This document shows, piece after piece, positions 21,650-31,200 of a stretch of 64,000 bases of DNA. Source of the stretch: Schizochytrium sp. CCTCC M209059 (Eukaryota > Sar > Bigyra > Thraustochytrida > Thraustochytriidae). The notes beneath the pieces are model-generated. The model was not told where the DNA came from. It did not search any database and was given only the letters and a program-made list of their open reading frames with translations. The stretch lies in the NCBI GenBank assembly GCA_000818945.1, contig KN805380.1:129450-193449 (forward strand). The letters are read 5' to 3'. Every line of letters begins with the position of its first letter. Position 1 is the first letter of the stretch. A program made the translations under genes and the position numbers.

Positions 21650-23323
21650 ATGCCGGAAAGCCAAGACAAGACTGTGCGCCGCGTGGCGCGCGCCGAGGTG
21701 GCGAAACACGCCACTGCGGACGACGCCTGGGTCATCGTAGGTGACGATGTCTTCGACGTGAGCAAGTTCATCGCACTGCATCCCGGAGGCAAGCAGATTC
21801 TGGCTCGCGCTGCCGGCTCGGACGTGACCGAAGACTTTCGCCTCTTTCATCACGAGGGGGTCCTGCGCAAGTACGGCGACCGTCTCCGCGTGGCAAAGCT
21901 GGACGAGGCGCCGGAAAAGAAAACTGTCGTGCCTTATTCCGAGCCCATCTGGACACTTCGCTTCAACTCGCCGTATTACAAGGACACGCACCGAGCTTTT
22001 CGAGCGCGCGTGCGAGACTTTGTCGACACTGTTCTTCTCCCCACCATGGAAGACTGGGAGATGGACAAGCGGCCGCCAGCCTTTGTCACGGAGGAGATGG
22101 GACGCCGAGGTCTGCTGGCGCTCATGACAGGCATGGACAAGTTCCCTCGCGCATACGTCGATGCCGGCACTCCTGAGGTGGAAGACTTTGACCACTTTCA
22201 CGAGTTCATTCTCTATGACGAGCTCGCTCGCTGCGCCAACGGAAGCGCCCTGGCAGCCATCACCAATGGTCCGGCCATTGCTCTCTCCGCCATCATGGCG
22301 TACGGCACAGAGGAGCAGCGTCAAATGTGTGCGCCTGATGTGCTCATGGGCCGCAAGTTCATCGCTTTGGGCATGTCAGAACCGAACGCCGGAAGCGATG
22401 TTGCTGCCCTTCAAACGGCCGCTGTCTTTGAAGACGACGGACGTACAATTCGCATCAACGGTGTCAAAAAGTGGATCACCAATGCTACATATGCGGACTA
22501 TATGGTTCTTGCGTGCCGTACCGACTTTTCGGTGCATGCCGGCGTTGGAACGTCTCTAATCATTGTGGACATGTCTCTTCCAGGCATTTCGATTCGCAAA
22601 ATTGGCCTCGGTGAGCAAGCCGTCATTGCGGGCACCTCATATCTCGAGTTCGAGGACGTGCGCGTGCCAGCAGAGAACATCATCGGGGGCCGGGCGAACC
22701 TCAATTTGGGCTTTAGGCACCTCATGCACAACCTCAATCACGAGCGCCTGTACATTGCCTCCGTCTGCAATCGGTTTTCACGTATCTGTGTCGAGGAGTC
22801 CTTCAAGTACGCGGTCAAACGCAAGACCTTTGGCAAGAGACTGGCAGATCACGACGTCATCAAGGCCAGTCTTGCGCGCATGGCGACCCGCGTCGAACAA
22901 ACGCATGCTTGGATAGAAAGCATTGTGTACCAGCTTACGACCATGTCCCGCGCCGAGGCAAACGATAAACTTGGCGACATCCTTTGCGGGCTCAAGGCGG
23001 AAGTTGGAAATGTGTACGAGTACTGCGCGAGGGAAACGACGCACATTTTCGGCGGCAACAGTCTCGACTCACGTTCTGTGGGTCGACGCATCCAGCCTCT
23101 TGCCGCTGCCACCAAGGGTTACGTGATCCCGGCTGGTGCGACACTCATCATGGAACAACAAATGACAAAAGCTTGCGATGAAGTGGCACGCCAAGCTCTA
23201 AATAAACAGTCAAGTAAAAAAAGAAAGAAGTCATGTCGAAAATTGAAGACGATGATCCTTAGTTTTACAAGAAGATGTCCGAGCCCAAGCTTTGATGTGT
23301 CGGACAGGGCCTTACTAACCTGA
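21650..23323 (+). CDS. Cytochrome b5-acyl-CoA dehydrogenase fusion, copy 1
   Basis: 557 residues. Residues ~10-85 are a cytochrome b5 domain with heme-ligand motif HPGG (His44) and a second His in LFHHEGVL. The rest (about 110-530) is an acyl-CoA dehydrogenase: GMSEPNAGSD, KKWITNA, KRKTFGKRLADHDVIK and the IFGGNS motif near the C-terminus. Such enzymes oxidise acyl-CoA to enoyl-CoA via FAD; a fused b5 could take the electrons, which is inference. The last ~33 residues differ from copy 2: a one-base insertion (ACAAAAGCTT here, ACCAAGCTT in copy 2, near 23165) shifts the frame past the stop used by copy 2 and adds a basic, low-quality tail. No peroxisomal SKL-type terminus is present. Confidence 0.9.
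   Translation: MPESQDKTVRRVARAEVAKHATADDAWVIVGDDVFDVSKFIALHPGGKQILARAAGSDVTEDFRLFHHEGVLRKYGDRLRVAKLDEAPEKKTVVPYSEPIWTLRFNSPYYKDTHRAFRARVRDFVDTVLLPTMEDWEMDKRPPAFVTEEMGRRGLLALMTGMDKFPRAYVDAGTPEVEDFDHFHEFILYDELARCANGSALAAITNGPAIALSAIMAYGTEEQRQMCAPDVLMGRKFIALGMSEPNAGSDVAALQTAAVFEDDGRTIRINGVKKWITNATYADYMVLACRTDFSVHAGVGTSLIIVDMSLPGISIRKIGLGEQAVIAGTSYLEFEDVRVPAENIIGGRANLNLGFRHLMHNLNHERLYIASVCNRFSRICVEESFKYAVKRKTFGKRLADHDVIKASLARMATRVEQTHAWIESIVYQLTTMSRAEANDKLGDILCGLKAEVGNVYEYCARETTHIFGGNSLDSRSVGRRIQPLAAATKGYVIPAGATLIMEQQMTKACDEVARQALNKQSSKKRKKSCRKLKTMILSFTRRCPSPSFDVSDRALLT
21659..22247 (+). repeat. Identical 589-bp tract shared with 23407-23995
   Basis: Compared base by base at an offset of 1,748, the 5' third of the two tandem copies shows no difference, including at third codon positions. 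The 3' two-thirds differ at many sites. Confidence 0.9.
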
Positions 23324-23394
23324 GAGCATACTAGCATGATAATGATAAACTAAAGCTCAAGACAAAACGCGAACAGCAGAGGCCAGGTCGCAGA

Positions 23395-25008
23395 ATGCCG
23401 CCAGGGAGCCAAGACAAGACTGTGCGCCGCGTGGCGCGCGCCGAGGTGGCGAAACACGCCACTGCGGACGACGCCTGGGTCATCGTAGGTGACGATGTCT
23501 TCGACGTGAGCAAGTTCATCGCACTGCATCCCGGAGGCAAGCAGATTCTGGCTCGCGCTGCCGGCTCGGACGTGACCGAAGACTTTCGCCTCTTTCATCA
23601 CGAGGGGGTCCTGCGCAAGTACGGCGACCGTCTCCGCGTGGCAAAGCTGGACGAGGCGCCGGAAAAGAAAACTGTCGTGCCTTATTCCGAGCCCATCTGG
23701 ACACTTCGCTTCAACTCGCCGTATTACAAGGACACGCACCGAGCTTTTCGAGCGCGCGTGCGAGACTTTGTCGACACTGTTCTTCTCCCCACCATGGAAG
23801 ACTGGGAGATGGACAAGCGGCCGCCAGCCTTTGTCACGGAGGAGATGGGACGCCGAGGTCTGCTGGCGCTCATGACAGGCATGGACAAGTTCCCTCGCGC
23901 ATACGTCGATGCCGGCACTCCTGAGGTGGAAGACTTTGACCACTTTCACGAGTTCATTCTCTATGACGAGCTCGCTCGCTGCGCCAACGGAAGCGTCTTG
24001 GCCGCCATCACCAATGGTCCGGCCATCGCTCTCTCCGCCATCATGGCGTACGGCACAGAGGAGCAGCGTCAAATGTGTGCGCCTGATGTGCTCATGGGCC
24101 GCAAGTTCATTGCTTTGGGTATGTCAGAACCGAACGCCGGAAGCGACGTTGCCGCACTCGGGACGGCCGCTGTCTTTGAAGACGACGGACGTACAATTCG
24201 CATCAACGGTGTCAAAAAATGGATCACCAATGCCGCGTACGCGGATTACATTGTTCTTGCGTGCCGCACAGACATGTCCCTGCCCGCTGCCGTGGGTACC
24301 ACCCTCATCATCGTGGACATGTCTCTCCCAGGCATCTCTGTGCGCAAAATTGGCCTCGGCGAGCGTGCCGCCATCGCGGGTACCTCGTACATCGAGTTCG
24401 AGGACGTGCGCGTACCAGCGGACAACATCATCGGGGGTCGGGCAAATCTCAATCTGGGCTTTAGACAGCTCATGCACAACCTCAACCACGAGCGCCTGTA
24501 CTTGTCCACGCTATGCAACCGACTCTCGCGCGTTTGCGTTGAAGAGTCCTTCAAGTACGCGGCCAAGCGCAAGACCTTTGGCAAGAGACTGGCAGATCAC
24601 GATGTCATCAAAGCCAAGCTCGCGCGCATGGCGACCCGCGTCGAACAAACACATGCTTGGATGGAAAGTATTGTGTACCAGCTCACGACCATGTCTCGCG
24701 CCGAGGCGAACGATAATCTGGGCGACATCATTTGCGGGCTCAAGGCGGAAGTTGGAAATGTGTACGAGTACTGCGCGAGGGAAACGACGCACATTTTTCG
24801 GCGGCAACAGTCTCGACTCGTGTACGAGTACTGCGCGAGGGAAACGACGCACATTTTCGGCGGCAACAGTCTCGACTCGCGGTCTGTGGGCCGGCGCATC
24901 CAGCCTCTAGCTGATAACACCAAGGCGTACGTGATCCCGGCTGGTGCGACACTCATCATGGAACAACAAATGACCAAGCTTGCGATGAAGCGGCACGCCA
25001 AGCTCTAA
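23395..25008 (+). CDS. Cytochrome b5-acyl-CoA dehydrogenase fusion, copy 2
   Basis: 537 residues, direct tandem copy of the preceding gene, with only 71 bp between its ATG and the previous stop. The N-terminus differs by a few bases (MPPGS versus MPES), then the cytochrome b5 domain and the start of the dehydrogenase are identical. The 3' two-thirds are diverged but conserve the same motifs. Uniquely, 24761-24879 contains a tandem duplication (60 + 59 nt) that adds 20 residues immediately around the conserved IFGGN motif. The product ends ...KRHAKL. It may be active, altered or inactive; the frame stays open to a normal stop. Confidence 0.9.
   Translation: MPPGSQDKTVRRVARAEVAKHATADDAWVIVGDDVFDVSKFIALHPGGKQILARAAGSDVTEDFRLFHHEGVLRKYGDRLRVAKLDEAPEKKTVVPYSEPIWTLRFNSPYYKDTHRAFRARVRDFVDTVLLPTMEDWEMDKRPPAFVTEEMGRRGLLALMTGMDKFPRAYVDAGTPEVEDFDHFHEFILYDELARCANGSVLAAITNGPAIALSAIMAYGTEEQRQMCAPDVLMGRKFIALGMSEPNAGSDVAALGTAAVFEDDGRTIRINGVKKWITNAAYADYIVLACRTDMSLPAAVGTTLIIVDMSLPGISVRKIGLGERAAIAGTSYIEFEDVRVPADNIIGGRANLNLGFRQLMHNLNHERLYLSTLCNRLSRVCVEESFKYAAKRKTFGKRLADHDVIKAKLARMATRVEQTHAWMESIVYQLTTMSRAEANDNLGDIICGLKAEVGNVYEYCARETTHIFRRQQSRLVYEYCARETTHIFGGNSLDSRSVGRRIQPLADNTKAYVIPAGATLIMEQQMTKLAMKRHAKL
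23407..23995 (+). repeat. Partner of the identical 589-bp tract at 21659-22247
   Basis: Second member of the identical pair; divergence starts abruptly at 23996 (TCTTGGCC here versus CCCTGGCA). Confidence 0.9.
24761..24879 (+). repeat. Tandem duplication inside copy 2 (60 + 59 nt)
   Basis: Unit 1 is 24761-24820 and unit 2 is 24821-24879. They are identical except for one extra T in unit 1 (ACATTTTTCGG versus ACATTTTCGG). The single extra base makes the net insertion 60 nt, so the reading frame is kept. Copy 1 has a single unit. Confidence 0.95.
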
Positions 25009-25270
25009 GAAAGAGCCTATTCCTCCGACTCGCACCCTCACACCACTCGCTCACTCTAAGAAAGGCAGCAACAAAAAAAGAAAGGAAAAATTGTCATGTC
25101 AGTCAGTCGATTGTGTCTTGGACTAAACAATAATAATAAAGCATGACAGTATGCGCATGCTCGCATGCTTAAGAAAAAACAAACATTCGAAATGCCTTGC
25201 AGGGGAAATTCTCACCACTGACTTGCAGAGTAGAGCCATCATGATCCGCTGTATACCACCTCGACAGGTT

Positions 25271-28200
25271 TTACGTCTTGATGTTGTGAATGAGATTGTC
25301 AAACCTCCGATATGTATCGCCCAGCGCACTCTGGATCTCACGCTTAAAGGACTCTGACGCTTCCTGCTCGGTCATTTCTAAACAGAGCTTTTGACAAAGA
25401 TACAAAATTGAGTCGTCCGATGTGAGCTCCGGCATCCCCGCAGGGACCATGAGCCGAAAAAGGTTCACGAGCGTGTTTCCATGCCGCCGCAAAATGTTGT
25501 AGGCGCGACAGCAGAGCTTTACAAACTCCGAAAATGTCTTGTCGTTCTTCCCACCCATGACTGCAGCCATCTCTTTCGTGAATACAAAGGCTGTCCGCTC
25601 GCGCTTCACGCCATACTTTGACTTGAAATGTCCAAGAAAATGACCAAAGTCGATATGAAAGAGACGACCGTCGCGATTCAACATAATGTTGTCCGAGTGC
25701 CGGTCTCCAATCCCAAGCACATAGGTCGCCACCACGTAGCCCGCGCAGCTACGGACGAAGCGGTCCCGCACGTCGTTAAAGTTCGAGCCGCCCCGATTAC
25801 AGTCTTGGAGCCATTCGTAGAGCGTGCGCGATGAAAGAGCCCCGAGTTTTCCGTGTCGCTTTTGGATGTTGGCCGTCGTCTCCGAGTTCGTCACCACTTC
25901 AATCATGCCAAGCTCATTGCCCGTGGAGATGCATCGGTACGGTGTCATGCAGAGATCGAGGCCATCGCCCAGCCACATTTTATCCATGAGACGAAGCATC
26001 TGTAAAGTCATCTGGTCCTGACGCAAGTCATCACCGGCCTTGAACATGATCAAAGTCGGCTCTCCGCCACCCTCTGCCGGGTCCACGCTGGAGAACTTCA
26101 GCCAGAGAGGCTTCTTCTTTGAGTTCATTACTTTGCACTCCTTTACCTGCAGCTTGCGAACCACAAGTCGCGGGTCGAGGCAAAGCTGAAAGCTACCTGG
26201 GAGCTGATCCGACACCTTCGAGAGCTCTGTTTGCGCAAAGGCGTGGCGGTCCGCCCGAGAAGACCCCTTTTGCCGTTGCACCGCATCAGCCACCTCCTTG
26301 AGCAGGTTCTGCACGTCCACCTCCTGACTTAAATCCTGCCGATGCGCGGGACTCGCGCACTCCAGGTACACGCGGAGAATGAGACCAAAACGTGGTCGCA
26401 CGCGAGGATTGTGCATCTCAGATCGTAGGCTCCAAAACAGCTTTGTCCCGATCTCGCGCGGGCTCTGCCACGCCCGTCGCAGCAAGAAGCGCACCAAAAA
26501 TGATTCGTGATACGGCTCGTACTTGATCGCTTGCGTGAGCTGAATGAGCAGCTCACCGAGGTCCTCGTCCGTGAGGGGCTCAAGGCACCGCACAGCGTAT
26601 TCGCGAACACGAAGGTCTCCATGACACGAGTCCAAGAGCTCAAGGGCCTCCATGGGCTCTGGCACTTGCCATTGACCGGCAATCTCAAGCGCCATCTCTC
26701 GCTGCAAGGGGTCGCACCAATCTGCCGCGAAAAGAACACGTGGCAAAGCGTACGCGAGACCCACCAGTTTATTCCGGTCTGCCCACAATGGCTTGAGTTT
26801 CTCGGCAGAGAGTTTGTAAAAAGCCACCGGGTCGAGGAGCAATGCGCGTCGAGTATCTTGGCTCACATCATTGGGAATTCCAAGATCTTCGGCTCTTGAG
26901 AGAGGTTTCGTGCCGTGGCGTCTCATCCTGCGACCCCTGATGCCCCCTTGATCAGCGGGATTAGCGCGGTCGCTTGTGAGCTGGTCCTTGCCATTTCCCT
27001 CTTCGCTGCTTGTGGCGGAGCCGGCCGCAACACTTGTCGAGTTTCCACTTGCAAGCTTGAAGCGGGTCAGAATACTAGGCTTCTTGGTCCGCTTCGGCGA
27101 GACGCCGACACCACGTCGCGACTTGCGTTGCTTGCTGCCGCTTGCGTCCGCATTCGATGCATTCCGTTCCGCTTGATCCGAGGACTCGCCAAAGTTACGC
27201 CCACGCATACCTTTGTGATCTGGTGTGCGCAGCCCTGAGATGTTGACGCGAATCGGAGGAGGCAGAGCAAAATAGAGCGGCTTCCGGAACTCATCTAACT
27301 CAAGCTGAAGACGAGCCTGGTCCTGATACTCGGGAAAACGGTTCATGCAAGCGAGGCGCTTCTCTGCTTTGCCAGGCCACAACAGCGCAGATTGGCTGCT
27401 GGCGCGAAAGACATGGCGTTGGTCAAACAGTTGCAGCGAGGCCCCCGCCACAACGGCGTGGTCTGCGTCGAATGGCATCTGGGAGGACGCCATTGGCGCC
27501 ATTGCAAGCGCAGGGCCGAGGTCCTGGCTCGAGACATTACCCGACCAAGCGTACATGGAAAGATCCATGGAGGAACCTGGACCGCTGTACAATGGTGAGA
27601 CGGGCCCCGCAGTCGACCCATTTGCGCCGCTCGCTCCAGTCCCGTGACCGCCAGCGCCAGCGCCAGACGAGCTTACAGCGACCTTGCTCATCGCTGCAGC
27701 ATTGTATAGCGTGAAGCACAGCCGTGTGGTAAGTGGAAGATGGTCCATGGTCGTGTTGAAAGATACCCACTGATCGAGGCGCACACTTGCAGCTTTGGCC
27801 TTGAAGCGAAAAAAATGAGAAATTTCCCGTGTCTCGAGAACGCGGGATGCATAGACGAGCTGGACACGCAGACCAAGCACGTGATCCATCTCCGCAAAGG
27901 CACTAGGGGGCGAAAGAAGGCCTTCAAGGCCAACGATGCGCACACGCAGAGGCCACGGCCCTTCGCAAGGGCTTTGTTGCCCCCGCGGTACTTCGTCCCA
28001 CGTGGGCTTGATCGCGAGCGACTCTTGCGTCATGCTTAACATGAGCTTTGAGAACTCTTCCGGCGCAATACTCGGTTTGCCGGGAGTCGCCATGGTCACG
28101 GAAATTTCGTTCTCAATTCCTTCCCCGTTTGCAGGCGCGTCAGCTTGCGACGAAAGTGGTGGCGGCGGTGGCACCTGCGAAGACGCATCCTCCGGAATCA

Positions 28201-31200
28201 CGTCGCCATGATTGTCCGCAACATCGGCGAAAGAAATTGCCGGCGGCGCCATCTCCTGCGATGAGACGGAAGAGCCCGAATCTGCGGACAAGGTGCGTGA
28301 GCTTCCTCGAGAGTTTTGTTTGGTCAGCTGCGGTCTGCCGAGAGGCAAATGTGAAAGCGTGCGACGCTTTGTCGCATCGCCCGGGGGAACCGGCGGCTTC
28401 AGCGGCCCCGGGCCAACTGCCGTTGCTGCCAAGGCAGCCGCTGTGCTGTTTGACGTTGTCGATGAAGACGTTGACATGGACGATGCAGGGAGCAAGGAGG
28501 AGGAGGCGGCGCTGGCAGAAGCCCAGCGTCTATGTACAGGAACGCCGTGGGCTGGCTCGAGTGCAGAGGTGTTTTGACGTCCCGGTGTCGAACGCTGCTT
28601 CAAAAAGCTCAGTGCATGTACGCCGCTGCCGTTGGACGACGGCGGGCGACGCAGGTCCACCAGCGCAAGGGTAATGTGGTTGCGACGGCCTGGTAGACAT
28701 TTTGCCGCAATGTACTTGTACTGGCGAAGGGGGATCTCGCGATAGACGAGAAAGTCGTTGAGTGATTTCACTTTCAGTCCAAAGAACTGCGGCCCGCCCG
28801 CCGGGTCAATGTTGCGGCCCATTTTGTCAGCCATCTGGAATGCTTTGTCTACCACGTCCGCCACGGTGTCGTCGGTGTGGCTCTTGACGGTAGTTTCGCG
28901 CATTTGGTTGTCGACGCCGACAAGTTTTATAAAAACATCTGTGGAGGCGCCCCACAGGTCCGGTCGGCTGCAAGGGTGCACATAAATGGGCCAACATTCA
29001 TAGATGAGATGACAATCGCCCATGGTTTCGCCAACGCGAAAGAGTACGGTCGCGGCGTCGATGCTTTCTTGGTCCGCCATGACGTCCTCACCGCGTGGGA
29101 TGCTCGCCAAGGACTCGACGGGCGCTGTGATCCACTCAATCTCTGTCGCCTCGTTGCGAAAAGAGGACACAGACGATCGAGCCGATGAGAAGGTGCTGCT
29201 CACCGAGGAAGACCGCGAAGCGCTCCGCCGAACGTCCCGCGAGGCCCCCATGTGCGTGAGCGATCCCAAGTTCCGCGAAGACCGCTTCATGGAGTCGCGG
29301 ATCTCGGGAGAGGCCTTTCGGAGACGACGTGTCACCTTCTCGACAACGTCACGCTTAATCTGGGGGCAGTCGGTGAGGAAGGCGCGAAAGGCCGCGCCGT
29401 CGAGAATGAGACAGCGGCACGGTCCCTCCATAACGCGCACTGTGGCGGAGCGTGGCTCGCTGGCCAAGACCGCAATCTCGCCAAAGTACTCGTTTTCGCC
29501 CAGATAGACATACTTCATTGGGTGCTCGTCATCGGGCGAGCCCTTGGAGGCGGCAAAAGCGCGACGACGCGCCTCCAGCTCCTCGCGACGCGAATATGCC
29601 GATTTATTCCCACCTCGCATTGCCGTAGCGGCGGCTGCTGCCATCATTTGCGCCGGATCGGAGGGGACCTCGACGCGGACACGGCCCGATTCGATGACAT
29701 AAAAATCAGTTCCGGGATCACCGGCCCGTACGATGACCTCATCGGTGGCAAAGGTGCGGTATTTGCAGAGATGCGCAATTTGTTCGAGTTTATCCCGCGG
29801 GACGCTCTCGAAAAAGGGAATCTGACGCAAGGCTTGTGCAGATTTGCGCCAGACAAAGTCAGAAAAGATGGGCGCAGCTTCTTCAACACATTCGATAAAG
29901 CTGGCGAGGTCCTTGCTGTCGAGGACGATGACCACTAATTCCTCCAATGCCGTTGCCGTCTCGGTGCGCGGATGGCCTCGGAGGAAAGCAGCCTCGCCAA
30001 AGTATTGGCCTTCCCCAACAGTGAGGTCGTCCCGTGACACTTGCACGCGACCGTGGACGATCACGTACAGGTCGCGGCTGACATCGCCTTCTTGATAAAT
30101 AGTGTCTCTCGCCTGGAACTTTCGAAAATAGAAAAGAGTGCCTAGCAAACGCAGGCTTGACTGTGAAAGCCCCGAAAAGATGTCCAAGGTGCCGAGTACC
30201 TCATTCGATCGGAATCTGGCCATATGCGCAAGCTCGGCGGCAAAACCGGGCGCACGAGCCTGAAAGTTTGCGTAATTTGCCTTGGTCAAACGGAGCACTG
30301 TGCACGGTCCGTGTGTGCGATACGTGGCCGGGGTCGTTACCCCTTGATCGAGAGCAATCGACTCGCCAAACCACTGACCCGCACGAACAGATCGCAGTCG
30401 CGCCTCGCGATGGGACATATCCATGTGTCCCTTGAGAACAATTGTGAGTGTCGGCTCTTGCTGAACCCGCTCGCTCTGTGCGACCTCGCCATCCCTTAAA
30501 ACCTTTAACTCAAACGGACACGAATCCTGCGTCACATCAAGCACGGCGAGATCTTCGTCGGTTCGTCCGTGGCGAAGAGTAATAAAGAACATGAGATTTT
30601 CCAGGTGCAGATTCCGCGCCATTTCAAGGGGAGAGCCCGTTTCTGGACGTGTAGACGGTCCTTCTGGTGAGCTCGACTTGCCACTGACAGGCTCCTTTGC
30701 GCCCCGACGCACGCCGGGACTTTGTGCATCATCGATGTTTCGTCCATCATTTCCAGCATCAGTGTTCTCGCCCATGTCTTCACCGTCAGAACTCAAGGCT
30801 GCCATTTTTTGCGAGATCGAAGCCACCTCCTCGACCTTGATGAGCTTGAGGTAGTTGCGAGGCACAATTCCAGCCTGGCCATCGTAGTCGTTGCGTGCGG
30901 TCCACCATTCGATTCCTTCGACTGCATCAACCCAGAGAAAATCTCCCTTTGTAAAGCTGAGTTCGCCAGGCTCGCGGCCTACAAAGTCGTATTGACACAC
31001 AGCGATAGATCCGTCCATTTGTACACTTGACCTGCGACTCTGCCGAGACGGCAGTCTGCGTATTGACCCGCTTTCTTCCGTGGCGACATCCTCTGAAGAA
31101 TCATGTAATGCTGCTAGCTCCTCATCTTCAGCGTCGCCATGTCCTTCGTCCTCGGAGGCAAAGGCAGCAGCACGACTACCGCTCGTCTCGGAGGGAATAC

